A stretch of DNA of 64,000 nt, from contig NC_134106.1 of NCBI RefSeq assembly GCF_040939455.1, positions 85,753,001 to 85,817,000 of the forward strand, read 5' to 3'. A program made the position numbers and the translations under genes. Shown one piece after another: positions 38,433-49,550 of this stretch (its first letter is position 1; every line of letters starts with the position of its first letter). Source of the DNA: Microcebus murinus (Eukaryota; Chordata; Mammalia; Primates; Cheirogaleidae). Under the pieces are notes generated by a model that saw only the letters and a list, made by a program, of their open reading frames with translations, was not told the DNA's origin and did not search any database.

Positions 38433-38997
38433 ACAATATATATTAATATAAAATGAATATATAAGATGTAGCATATTATATATATACACACATACTATGA
38501 TGTTTTGACATCTTAAAAACCCTTCCTGGCTAGGGAGAGACTGCCCCTCCTGCAGTTAGCCAATTCTTAGAGGGAACAGGGCTCAGCCAGGAGAGTACCT
38601 TCAATAAACAAACTAACAAATCCAAAGCCATGCCTTCTCTATCTGGACCATATATCACAGGAGGCAGGATTCTTCTGCCTTAATTATCCAGGGCCAGGTA
38701 CCAAACAACTAGAGACCACCAAATAACTTAGATATCACCAAAATTATTCAAACTAGCAAACCTTAAGCTGCTTATTCTGCCCTGCCCTGTCTCAGGTAAA
38801 TAAACCCTAATCTTTATTAGGCTCTGGTCTAAACCTTCCCCTCACTCCTATTTTCTGCCTCCTGACCACCTAAGTGGCCCTGTGTGGCATGCTGTACCCC
38901 CTTTCCTAGAAGCTGTGAATATGATAAGACTTGTTTTTCTGAGCCTCTCTTCCATCTACTCTTGTGACCAAATCTGACTATCGGATAAAAGGATACA
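38433..38997 (+). mobile_element. 565-bp LTR-like insert in L1, flanked by 11-bp repeats
   Basis: AAAGAATCAGT occurs at 38422-38432 and 38998-39008, and the L1 text continues across it. The insert has an AT-rich left part. It then holds ERV1-LTR-like text: CCTGACCACCTAAGTGGCCC, AATATGATAAGACTTG and CTTCCATCTACTCTTGTGACC. Its identity is tentative. Confidence 0.5.
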
Positions 38998-39327
38998 AAA
39001 GAATCAGTGAACCTGAAGATAAGTCATCTGAAATTATTGAGTCAAGGGGCAAGAAAGAAAAAGAATATAGAAAAGTAAAGACAGCCTAAGAGGCGTGTGG
39101 GACTCCACTAAGCAGAACAACTATGCCCTATGAAGTTCCAGAAGTAGAAGACAAAGAGAAAGGGGAAGAGAGATAATTTGAAGAAATAATAGCTGAAAAT
39201 TTCACAAATCTGAGAAAAGAAAATGAACACACAAATTAAAAAGGCTCAGTGAACTCCAACTAGGATAAACCCAAAGAGATCTACTTTGAGACATATTACG
39301 ATAATACTATCGAAAGTCGTGGACAAA

Positions 39328-39358
39328 AAAAAAAATCATACACACACACACACACAAA
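39328..39358. repeat. (CA)n microsatellite
   Basis: A short CA run next to an A run, between two copies of GTCRTGGACAAA (39317 and 39360). Confidence 0.8.
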
Positions 39359-39758
39359 AGTCATGGACAAAGAATCTTGAACACAGCAAAAGCAAAGCAA
39401 CCCATCAGATACAATGGAAGGTCTATTAGATTATCAATAGATTACTCAGCAGAAACCTTGCAGGCCAGAAGGGAGTACGATGATATATTAAAATAACTGA
39501 AGGGGAAAAAACCAAGAATACTATATCACCAAACCAAAAAAATGGAGAAATTAAGACTTTCCCAGAAAAACAAAAGCTAAGGGAGTTCATCACCACTAGA
39601 CTTTCCCTAAAGGCACTATAAAGAAAGTCCTTCCAGTTGAAATGAAAAGATGCTATTCAGCAATACAAAATTACATGAAAATACAAAGCTCATGGTAAAA
39701 GTAAACATATAGGCCAATATAGAATCCCATAGTATTGTAATGTTGGTGTGCAATTCAC

Positions 39759-40032
39759 TTTTTTTTTGAGACAGAGTCTCACTTTGTTGCCCAGGCTAGA
39801 GTGAGTGCCATGGCATCAGCTTTGCTCACAGCAACCTCAAACTCCTGGGCCCAAGCAATCCTCCTGCCTCAGCCTCCCGAGTAGCTGGGACTATAGGCAT
39901 GTGCCACCATGCCTACCTAATTTTTCTATATATATTTTTAATTGGCCAATTAATTTCTTTCTATTTATAGTAGAGACAGGGTCTCGCTCTTTCTCACGCT
40001 GGTTTCGAACTCCTGACCTTGAGCAATCCGCC
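39759..40032 (-). mobile_element. 5'-truncated Alu
   Basis: Antisense Alu missing about 45 bases of its 5' end: it stops after GAGCAATCCGCC. No clear target duplication. Confidence 0.88.
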
Positions 40033-42495
40033 AACTTTATGTCCTGCCACCACATGGACCCAGCCCCATACCATATCCAATTTGCTTTGTTGCTTATTCT
40101 GGCCCCTCTCTAGCCACACAATACTGGCCAGGCTGACACAGCCCAGCTGAGAGGCCAGTGAACAGGAAAGCCCTTGAAGGTTCTGGCCTGAAGGCTGCAT
40201 CTGTTGCATGGTGGCTACAAGTGCTCAGGCTTCTGAGCTCATGGGTATACTACGAGGAGGGGTGTTATGAAATGAACATTGGTTGCTATTCTCTGTGGGG
40301 AGGCAGTTTGGCCTCAAGTGGGAATGGCTGGGATTTGGGTGTTACCTTTAAAAGGGATAGTTACATGCCTTGTCCAGTTTGTACTGGGCAGAATTCAAAA
40401 ATCTACCTGGCTCCCTTCACTAGTTTGCCCTATTCTTTGGGCTCATTCTTACTGAAATCTTGTCCTACCAGCTCAGGAATGGGATTCTCCTGGGAAGAAA
40501 AGCATTTTTCTGTTAGGGGAAGCACAGGCTATTCACCTTGGGGCAGAGGAGGAAACAAGTGCCTCATGAATTTGCCCAAAAACAATCACTATCTTTCCAT
40601 CTTCCACTCCCTATCCCTATATAGTGTAAAACCTGATTAAAGTGGTATCTGAGAACTATTTGAGAGAGAAAGAAAGAAAGGCCAAGAGAAATTCATTTCT
40701 TGCCTGCCCAGACTAGGGGTCACCTCCAAGGTTAGACCAATGACACAGATATACAGAACTCTGGTCTAGATAACAACCCAAATATTCCTCTACAAGAGCA
40801 TAAGCCAACAAGATTTGTAAGGAAACAAATCTAAACAAACCAGTTCAATTTAATAAACTCCCAATAAGAGAAAGCCAACTAGTTAGTAAAACTTAGGAGA
40901 GAAAAAAATTAAGCTGAATTATTCTGAACTTACAACAAAACCAACTGTATGTGTCTTGTCAAAGTGGGTAAAATGATATTTATTTTATAGTATCATTTAT
41001 CTTCAGAAGCAGAACAAAAATGACCTGGCCTTTTTTTCTTGTGGCCAAATAGATCTCTACTGTGTATAAGTGGATCAATGACAATCAACGTGTACCTGAA
41101 TATGGCTTACATAATAAACAATCTTGACTTTATGCAAGAATGTGGTAGCTCGCTAAGAACAATAAAAACCTGAAAAACAGGTTCTTGTGAGAGCCAGATG
41201 TCCAGAGTGGGACAGGTACAAAAGGAGAATCACGTAGAATAGATTTTAATTTAGATTAGGACGAAATCCTCAACCTAAAGACTGAAAAGGCAGTTTGGGT
41301 ACTTGGCAAGTGTCCTGGAACCAGAAGAGACTGAATTTGGAAACATGATTAAAAGTCAAAACCAAACAGCTGATTCTAAAATCAATCTTTGAATCACTTC
41401 CACATATCTATGATTACCTAACAGGTAGGGAGTATTCACCAGTAGACTAGAATTATCATTGTCTCTAGAACTGTATTGAATATGGATTCTAGAAGGCTGT
41501 ATTCAGTCTGTGCTGATACAATCACACAAAATGAGAATGGGAAGTCTGAATGGCATGAGACAGGGAGCCTACCACCTCTTGCAACACCTTGTATGCCACA
41601 TTGTATGCATCCTTCATAATGCTAGATTTAAACAAGCATGCGAACAAGAGACCCCCATGTTATTTCCACAAGAGCCCCCCAAGTTCTCCTCATCTGAATG
41701 TGGTGAAGGAGGTAAACCAGCTGGCAACCGTCCAGAAGACAGTCATCTGTTCACACTCAAGGACACTTTTTTAAATTTCTACACATACTCCAAAAAAATC
41801 TTGCATTGTTTATACCATATCGTTTTTAACTATTACTCCAGTTCTTTAGAAATGCCTTTTTTTTGGCCTACTGAGTTTTGATTTATAACACACAGAGCAT
41901 GTAAATACCATGTGCAATTTTAGATCAGATGGTGTCACAATAATTATCAAAGTGTCTTATTAAGAATAAAGTACATTTAATGGACAAATGTTCACTGAGA
42001 ATCTGCTATGTGCAAAGGATTGTGTGGGGCTATGCCAGGTATGAAGAAATATCAACAAGACAGATATGGTCCCTATTTTCATGGCTCTAAGTGCCACCTA
42101 ACTGGGGAAGTTCTTAATATTATTAGAAATTATTATGATTGGGAAATAAAACTAAGATTTAAAAAATATATAGAAGCCTAACATGGATGTAGTTTGTTTT
42201 ATACTAAAATTACAAGGCAGAATCAGGACGATAAGTTTCCCTTCTGTAATAAAGACGAGAAGTGATAAAACAGGTCAATAGTATCTTAAAGATTTGAATC
42301 TCATGCTCCTAACATGAAAACTACCAAAGTATTAAAAGTTGAAGTTTATGCTTGTTCCTTTATTTTGAACCAGTGCACATAAATGTACTTGATCTTAGCT
42401 GAAACAATGCATGTATAACTCTTGCTTTTCCAGGCCACACCAGCTAGGAGAAGACCAATTAAGGAACAGCACAGCAGTGGCAGTGTAGGTAGTAA
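40033..42495. other. Unclassified intergenic sequence
   Basis: 2.4 kb without a nameable gene. A 160-codon open frame (40158-40640) is low in family features. 41975-42110 looks like an old interspersed repeat (ACTGAGAATCTGCTATGTGC). Confidence 0.4.
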
Positions 42496-42499
42496 TAGA

Positions 42500-42700
42500 C
42501 TAATTTTGTCTCTGAACCACTATCTTACTCTGTAGCTTTGGGCAACTTACTTAATCTTCTGTGAACCTGTTTTCTCATCTATAAAATAGGAACAATAACA
42601 GTGATCAAGAGTACAGACCCAGCCAAGTGGTAAGGCGTGGGTCTCATAAGAGTACAGACCCTGACACATACTAAAGTATTTAAGAGTGAAATGATCATAT
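42500..42700 (+). mobile_element. MIR interrupted by a tRNA half
   Basis: MIR core CTTTGGGCAACTTACTTAATC and CTCATCTATAAAATAGGAAC. The more 3' part is broken by the tRNA-Thr-like insert at 42621. Confidence 0.7.
42621..42649 (+). pseudogene. tRNA-Thr(CGT)-like 5'-half retropseudogene, tailless
   Basis: A 27-bp insert beginning AGCCAAGTGGTAAGGCG and ending GGTCTCAT. It matches the D arm and anticodon arm of tRNA-Thr(CGT) as I recall it, apart from one stem change and CGT to CAT, a typical CpG decay. The acceptor strand is missing on the left, and the copy stops at the anticodon loop on the right. Perfect 14-bp repeats AAGAGTACAGACCC flank it at 42607-42620 and 42648-42661. It interrupts the 3' part of an old MIR. 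The parent tRNA name is moderately sure; the insertion structure is clear. Confidence 0.68.
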
Positions 42701-42889
42701 CTGGAATTTACTATAAAATATTATAGGGGGAAAAAAGGCACGTATAGGTAGGGAGTGGTAACAGCCACAAGCTGGTAACTGTGCGAGCTGGGTGATTGAG
42801 TACATGGGCAATCAAGTTTTGTGTATGTTTAAAATTCCATAATAAAAAGTTAAAATAAATATATAACACTTAATAATAATAAAGCAGGT

Positions 42890-43115
42890 TGTGGTATTAG
42901 ACTGGGTTTTAATCCTAGCTCTTCTGTTTGCAAGCTTTGTGACTTTAGGCAACCTGCATGATTGTCTTTTATGTTTCCTCCTCTGTAAAAGGAGTATAAC
43001 AATAATACCTACCTGGGTTTTTATAATTATTAAGCTAAATGAAATAATCTATTTAGAGTTCATAGCACAGTTCCTAGAAAACAGTAACTGCTCAAGAAAT
43101 GTCATTTTTCCCCAC
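42890..43115 (+). mobile_element. MIR
   Basis: MIR with core TTTGTGACTTTAGGCAACC, CCTCTGTAAAAGGAGTATAA and the 3' end AACTGCTCAAGAAATG. Confidence 0.75.
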
Positions 43116-43601
43116 CAATACTAAGATTATTTTACTAGATTTTACTACATTTACTGGGATCTCTTAAGAAGATTTTTTGACTACAGAGACCCTATTTTTC
43201 TGGGTTTGGCAGCAGGGTGTGATGTAGGCTGTGAAATAGAGGGATGCCCCTTACTTCCCAAATACAAAATGGAGAGATTGGACAAGACAAAAGGTAGGGT
43301 CCTTCCAACCCTTACATTTTACAACTCTCTGGGTGACCTTTGGAATTCCTTCCAATTTCAGCCCACATGTTCTGCTATGTATATAGTATTTATGGGAAGT
43401 AACTTCCTGTTAATCCCCTTGTATTTCCCTCCAGCATCCATTATAACACCAGTCACATTTAATCACTTGTTGAATAAATGAATAAACAAATTAGTGGAAA
43501 GAGTGACAAAGATAATCTCCTTGTAAAGGTCCTTTGTTGTGGATGTCTACCAGTGAATTAACAGGATCTACAAATCATTAATATTAAATGTTAGATGTAG
43601 T

Positions 43602-43979
43602 TGTCAGTTACAGGCTGAATTTTTACACCAAAATTTGTATGTTTAATTCCTAACCCCTAATATCTCTGAATGTGACTATATTTGGAGATTGGGTCTTTAA
43701 AGAAGTAACTAAGTGAAAATGAGGCCATTAGGGTGGGCCCTAATCCAACATGACTGGTGTCCTTGTAAGACGAGGATTATTAGGCACAGGCACACACAGA
43801 GGAAAGGCCAACTGAAGACACAGGGCGAAGACTGCCATTGACAGCCAAAGAGAGAGGCCTCAGAAGAAACTAATCCTGTTGATACCCTGATCTCAGACTT
43901 TTGTGAGAAAATAAATTTCTGTTGTTTAAGTCACTCAGTCTGTGGTATTTAGTTATGGCAGCCCTAGCTAACTAATACA
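43602..43979 (+). mobile_element. Solo MLT1-like LTR (ERVL-MaLR)
   Basis: Full-length LTR layout: ATTCCTAACCCCTAATATCTC, GGGTGGGCCCTAATCCAAC, GACTGGTGTCCTTGTAAGACG, AATAAATTTCTGTTGTTTAAG and the end CTAACTAATAC. No internal retroviral region adjoins it. Confidence 0.82.
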
Positions 43980-44655
43980 TTGTCCAACAGTGAATTAGAG
44001 AATCTAAAAATTGTTAATATTATATGTCAGTTGTATAAGTAAATATTGTTTTGAGCTGCAAGTAGCAATAGCACCTAACAGTGGCCAAAACAAATAGATT
44101 TTATCTTTCTCCCAGATGGGACATCTGGGAATGAGTAGATAACAATTTGATACCAAGGCTAGAGTCTCTGTGATTTTCTTGGCCTCCTCCTCAGGATCAA
44201 GAGATGGATGCCGTAGCTCCAGGGAAGAAAGGGGACACCAGCCCCGTTTGTACTCTCCAGCAAAAAAGCAAAATATTTTCCAGAAACCCTCCCCAGACTT
44301 CCTGTTACATCTCATGCCCCAGTACCTGGCCCCTCTAGTTTTAAGGCTTAGACTATTCACGAACCTGAGCTCTGGGCACCCTAATCCTGAACAAGGTTGG
44401 GGTTCTCTTAGCAAGGAAAAGAGACAGAGATAACAAGCAGGCAGCTGACAATGTCTGCAGCCTGCCTTTGCCATCTGCGGATGTCCACACTGTTCCTCTG
44501 CCTCACCACTTTCCTCTCTGCTGCACCCTCAGGATAGATGCTTCTGGTGCACACCAATGACCCACCTGACACCCTGACCTCACAGATCTGCCACTTCCTG
44601 CAGGGACTTTCATCAGCCCTGAAATTCAGCACCCCATCAACTCCTTTTCTCTCTT

Positions 44656-44963
44656 TTCTTTTTTTTTTTTTTTTTGAGACAGAGTCTCACTTTGTTGCCC
44701 AGGCTAGAGTGAGTGCCATGGTGTCAGCAGCAACCTCAATCTCCTGGGCTCAAGCAATCCTGCTGCCTCAGCCTCCCGAGTAGCTGGGACTACAGGCATG
44801 CGCCACCATGCCCGGCTAATTTTTTCTATATATATTAGTTGGCCAATTAATTTCTTTTCTATTTATAGTAGAGACCTGGTTTCGAACCCCTGACCTCGAG
44901 CAATCCGCCCGCCTCGGCCTCCCAAAGTGCTAGGATTACAGGCATGAGCCACTGCACCCAGCC
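44656..44963 (-). mobile_element. Strepsirrhine dimeric Alu
   Basis: Antisense Alu with two small internal deletions, around GTGTCAGCAGCAACC and around the GAGACCTGGTTTCGAA junction. Confidence 0.92.
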
Positions 44964-45179
44964 TACCTTACATTCTTTAAAAAACCAGTCCAGAACAAAG
45001 GCACATGTCTTATAAGATGTGCAGTACTGTGAGACCCATAGCTCTTGTTACAATAAACAGAATCTTTCTCTCTTTTTTCTCTCTCTAACCTTCTCCTGCC
45101 CTCCTTTCACCTGCCAAGGCAGAACTCTAATCTGCTTGTGAGTCACAAGACCCTCATTCCAGAGAGGGCCCTGTCCCAT

Positions 45180-45835
45180 TCCCCAGAGGAAGGAAGGCTG
45201 CATAGAGAGATCAAAAAGAATCTGGACAGGACTTGCATTTCCCCAGTCTATTAAATGCATCGAATCATAGCCGTTATGTCCACTCACATTTTGACACAGT
45301 TGTCCATATTCATTCATGTCTGCCCAACAGAATGCCCATAAAAGGCCCAAGAGGACAGGGTTCAGAGAGCGTCCAGGCAAGTAACGAGAGCTCATCCACA
45401 CGCCAGGAGGGTGGCACACCCCAACTGCACAGGGACAAAAGCTCCTGTGCTCAGTGCCTTTCCAGACCTCACCCAATCCTTTAAAATATCCTTTGTAATA
45501 AACTGGTAAATCTAAGTAAATGTTTTCCTGACTTCTGTGAGCTGATCTAGCAAATTAATCAAATCCAAAGATGGGGATATGGGAACCCCAATTTGGAGTC
45601 AATCTGTCAGAAGTTCCAAAGGCCCAGAGTTGCGACTGGCATCTGAAGGCGGGGGCAATCTGGGGACAGCCCCCTCAACCTGTGGGATCTGAGGCTATCT
45701 CCAAGTAAATAGTGTCAGAAATGAATTGAATTAGAGGACACCTAGCTGGTGTCTGCTGCTTAGCCTGTGGGGGAAAACACACACATATTTGGTCACAGAA
45801 GTCTTCTGTGTTGATTGTTATTGTGGAGTAAGAGA
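45180..45835 (+). mobile_element. ERVL-type LTR
   Basis: Contains AATATCCTTTGTAATAAACTG, CTTCTGTGAGCTGATCTAGC, CAACCTGTGGGATCTGAGGC and AATAGTGTCAGAAATGAATTG, a known mammalian ERVL-class LTR 3' half. Exact subfamily not assigned. Confidence 0.55.
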
Positions 45836-45971
45836 ATAGAAAAAAAAAAAAAAACACTTTGTTTTTTTCTCTCTCACAGGGGGAAGCCAGAATAATCCCT
45901 ATGGTGTTAAAATGGAATTTTAGGTATCAGTATAAACTCATAGTTTTTACTACATAAATAATAGATACCAA

Positions 45972-45997
45972 TGTGTGTGTGTGTGTGTGTGTGTGTA
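45972..45997. repeat. (TG)n microsatellite
   Basis: About 13 TG units, followed by TA/CA-rich sequence. Confidence 0.9.
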
Positions 45998-46064
45998 CAC
46001 CTAAATATGCAAACATGTATAAATACACACATATACATATATTTCTTACTTCTGTATTAGTTCC

Positions 46065-46450
46065 CTATTGCTGCTGTAACACATTACCACAAGCAGTGGT
46101 TTAAAACAACACAAATTTATTTTCTTACAGTTCTGGAGGCCACAAGTCTAAAATCGAGGTGTTTGGCAGTACCTTCTGGGGACTTCAGAGGACAATCTGT
46201 TTCCTCACCTTTTCCAGCTTCTAGAGGTTACCTACATTCCTTAGCTGTGGCCCTCTTCCCCTGTCTTCAAAGCCAGCATCTTCTCTCCTCTCTGACTTCT
46301 TCTCTTCCTCTTATAAGGATGCTGTACTACAACCAGGCCCACCAAATAAGCCAGGATAATTTTCCAACTTCAAAATCCTTAACCTCATCTGCAAAGTTCC
46401 TTTTGAATGTAAGGTAATATATTCACAGGTTCCAGGGTTAGGACATAGGG
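46065..46450 (-). mobile_element. MLT1/MaLR-like LTR, antisense
   Basis: Starts TTAGTTCCCTATTGCTGCTG and contains AACAACACAAATTTATTTTC, CAGTTCTGGAGGCCACAAG and AATATATTCACAGGTTCCAGG. This is the common antisense form of a MaLR-type LTR. Confidence 0.7.
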
Positions 46451-46615
46451 AAGCATTTTTTATGTGTACCACAATGTGTATACACTTATACATACCTGTA
46501 TATACATACACATATATACACACATACAAATATTCCCTAGTTCTTCCTCTTCTAGGCTGAGAGCAACTAGAGGCAATGATACCCAGTAGCAGCGAGCACA
46601 CTGTTTCCCCAGCTC

Positions 46616-46620
<5 letters not shown>

Positions 46621-46657
<37 letters not shown>

Positions 46658-46970
46658 AGACAGAGTCTCGCTTTGTTGCCCAGGCTAGAGTGAGTGCCGT
46701 GGCGTCAGCCTAGCTCACAGCAACCTCAAACTCCTGGGCTCAAGGGATCCTCCTGCCTCAGCCTCCCAAGTAGCTGGGACTACAGGCATGTGCCACCATG
46801 CCCGGCTAATTTTTTGTATATATTAGTTGGCCAATTAATTTCTTTCTATTTATAGTAGAGACGGGGTCTCGCTCTTGCTCAGGCTGGTTTCGAACTCCTG
46901 ACCTCGAGCAATCCGCCCGCCTCGGCCTCCCAGAGAGCTAGGATTACAGGCGTGAGCCACCGCGCCCGGC
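46621..46970 (-). mobile_element. Near-consensus strepsirrhine Alu with long tail
   Basis: Antisense Alu with an uninterrupted T run of about 36 bases and duplication CAGCTCCAGGTTTTT on both sides. Many CpGs are intact (GCGCCCGGCC, GGCGTGAGCC), suggesting a recent insertion. Confidence 0.95.
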
Positions 46971-47505
46971 CAGCTCCAGGTTTTTAAATACCACACTTCA
47001 TTAAAGGCACCAGAGCTCCTCAGAAAAATGGTTGATTCCAGGACTGGGGCAGGGAAAGTATAAGGTTAACCTAGAATATCTTTTTATGCCAGAAAATGAG
47101 AAAAGGATCTAACAACAATGGGGGCATGTAAAAAGGACATGAAAACTTGAAAGCTCTCCCACTGGTCAAATCTGGTTCAATTCAAACATCGAAATAAATT
47201 GTATTAATAATAAATTATAACTCATAGAATAAAATAAGAATCCATGAATTCACAGTATTATAAATAAATTAATAAATAAGCAAATAAATAAACAGAGGAG
47301 AGGGAAAGCTCTTTCCTGTAGTAGAATGACCAATAAATGTAGGAAGAATGCTGAAATCAAAAACTCATCATAAGAGTAATAAGTATTTCAGACAAGACTT
47401 GCCAGGAGGTGCTAAAACTAGTGGACGAAAGTTTAATGAGACACAGGATATTTATATAGTGTCAAAGAATCTCCCATAAGATACTTATTAATTACAAAGG
47501 AAGGC

Positions 47506-47745
47506 TGGGTGTGGTAGCTCATGTCTGTAATCCCAGCACTTGAAGATCACTTGAGGCCAGGAGTTCTAGATCAGCCTGAGCAACATAGTGAGACCCTGTC
47601 TCTACAAAAAACTTAAAAATTAGCCAGGCATGGTGGCACATGCCTGTAGTCTCAGCTACTTGAAAGGCTGAGGCGGGAGGATCACTGGAGCCCAGGAGTT
47701 TGAGGTTGCAGTGAGCTATGATGATGTCACTGGGAGACAGAGTGA
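47506..47745 (+). mobile_element. Older AluJ-like element
   Basis: Sense diverged Alu without the lemur-type middle and with a shortened left arm. It runs straight into a TC/AC microsatellite in place of a tail. Confidence 0.85.
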
Positions 47746-47775
47746 GAGCCCCTCTCTCTCTCTCTCTCTCTCTCT

Positions 47776-47807
<32 letters not shown>

Positions 47808-47808
47808 A
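47746..47808. repeat. Compound (TC)n-(AC)n microsatellite
   Basis: A TC run, a short CATAC break, then an AC run, directly after an old Alu. Confidence 0.92.
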
Positions 47809-47989
47809 GAGGGGAAAAGTAACTTTGTAGTGAAGAAAGCTGGTAGACACTACCTTAACCAAATGGTCACGGTTAACATCAGCATATGGCATGGAGAGAT
47901 ATTGGCATACGTTTCCTGACATGATACAACATAGGTTCACTGGTATTCCTGGAAAAACTGCATAAGGAGTGAGGAGTGAGGCCAGGGAC

Positions 47990-48143
47990 AAATCCTTCCC
48001 TCACACCCTCGGAAGGAACCAACCCTGCCAACACCTTTGGATCTCTAGCCTCCAAAACTATGAGATGATACATTTCTGTTGTTTCAGCCACTGTGTCTGT
48101 GGCGTGGTACTTTGTAAAGGAAGCCCTAGAAAACTAATAAAAT
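47990..48143 (+). mobile_element. MaLR LTR 3' fragment
   Basis: AACCAACCCTGCCAACACC, TAGCCTCCAAAACTATGAG, TTTCTGTTGTTTCAGCCAC and the end GAAAACTAATAAAA match the end of an MLT1-type LTR. Confidence 0.65.
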
Positions 48144-48356
48144 AATTATATAACCTCACATACTAAATGCATAGAGGCTCAGATAGAAACTAGAATCCAC
48201 CAGTGTGAACACCTAAGAACCATAGATATTTGAAAAGTGTTATAAAATTTACTTAATTAATTAAAATATAATGCAAGCTGGCTAGAGCATGTTCATGCAG
48301 CTAATATTTTTGTGTCATGGAGGAAAAGGCATAGCACTTAAGGTCAAGAATCCTCA

Positions 48357-48691
48357 AGGCCGGGCGCTGTGGCTCACGCCTGTAATCCTAGCTCTTGGGA
48401 GGCCGAGGCGGGCGGATTGCTCAAGGTCAGGAGTTCAAAACTAGCCTGAGCGAGACCCCGTCTCTACTATAAATAGAAAGGAATTAATTGGCCAACTGAT
48501 ATATATATAAAAAAAAAAAAATTAGCCGGGCATGGTGGCGCATCCCTGTAGTCCCAGCTACCCGGGAGGCTGAGGCAGAAGGATCACTCGAGCCCAGGAG
48601 ATTGAGGTTGCTGTGAGCTAGGCTGACGCCACGGCACTCACTCTAGCCTGGGCAACAAAGCGAGACTCTGTCTCAAAAAAAAAAAAAAAAA
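48357..48691 (+). mobile_element. Strepsirrhine dimeric Alu
   Basis: Sense Alu with duplication AAGAATCCTCA on both sides and an A tail of about 20 bases. Confidence 0.95.
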
Positions 48692-48744
48692 AAAGAATCC
48701 TCAGATGCTGGCACTGGCTCTGCCCCTAAGCATTTTGTAGTCTT

Positions 48745-49205
48745 TAACAAGTACCCCTCCTCTCCTTCCCATCTGCCTGACGCCCGATAAATGTTATTCC
48801 CATATGTGCACTTAGGTGTTGATCAGTGAAACCAATTTGCTGATGAGAATTTTCCATTCTTGGGATAATGCACTTAGTAGAATGGGTTCCAGCTCTTTCC
48901 AGGAACATACAAGAGGTGCTATATTACCATTGTTTCTTATAGCTGAATAGTACTCCATGGTATACATATACCACATTTTATTAATCCACTCATGTATTGA
49001 TGAGTACTTGGGTTGTTTCCACATCTTTGCAATTGTGAATTGTGCTGCTATAAATATTCAAGTGCAGTTGTCCTTTTTATAGAATGTCTTTTGTTCTTTT
49101 GGGTAGATGCTCAGTAATGGGATTGCTGGATCAAATGGTAGATCTACTTGTATCTCTTTAAGATATCTCCGTATTGCTTTCCACAGAGGTTGCGCTAGTT
49201 TGTAG
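48745..49205 (-). mobile_element. L1 3' end, strepsirrhine type
   Basis: Antisense L1 with CACTTAGGTGTTGATCAGTG in the 3' UTR and ORF2 end text (TAGCTGAATAGTACTCCATGG, CAGTAATGGGATTGCTGGATC), stopping near 49205. It shares its 3' UTR with the copy at 62017. Confidence 0.88.
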
Positions 49206-49209
49206 TCCC

Positions 49210-49550
49210 AAGACCTCCTTATCTTAACTCAAGCATTCCTTTCTTCTAATTAGGCAAAGCTTCATTTCTTTAACCAAAGAATCTCTGAATCCACCTATAA
49301 CCTGTAAAGCCTCCCACTTTGAGATGTCCTGCCTTTTCAGCTAAACCAAGGTATATTTTCCACATATTGATTTATGATTTTATATGCAATTCCTGTCTCC
49401 ATGAGTAGATAAAAACCAAACTGTAACCCAACCAGCACAGGCACATTTTCTCAGGCACTCTTGAGACTGTGCAGTTCCAGGCCATGGTCACTCTTATTTG
49501 GCTCAGAATAAATTTTTTCAAATTATTTTACAGAGTTTGCTTTTTTCCAT
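49210..49550 (+). mobile_element. Possible ERV1 LTR 3' fragment
   Basis: AAAACCAAACTGTAACCCAAC, CTCAGGCACTCTTGAGACTG and GCTCAGAATAAATTTTTTC have the order of an ERV1-class LTR end. Tentative. Confidence 0.35.

Larger units (their letters stand above)
37480..39725 (+). mobile_element. Old L1 5' region with ORF1 remnant, split by an Alu and a 565-bp insert
   Basis: Sense L1M-like text: ATCACAGGCATACAAAGACAC, AGAACTGAAAAAATTCTGGAG, GAAATAATAGCTGAAAATTTC, CCAGAAAAACAAAAGCTAAGG. It resumes after the Alu at 37831 and after the insert at 38433-38997. Frames are broken. Confidence 0.7.

Noticed and set aside
40158..40640. 160-codon open frame after a truncated Alu
   Set aside because: No domain, no splice context, and low-complexity Ser/Leu/Gly text. 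Not supported as a gene.
43602..43979. Complete endogenous retrovirus
   Set aside because: Only a solo LTR is present; no gag, pol or env text lies near any of the LTR-like segments in the window.
44004..44474. 156-codon minus-strand open frame
   Set aside because: It overlaps the flank of an LTR and shows no family features.
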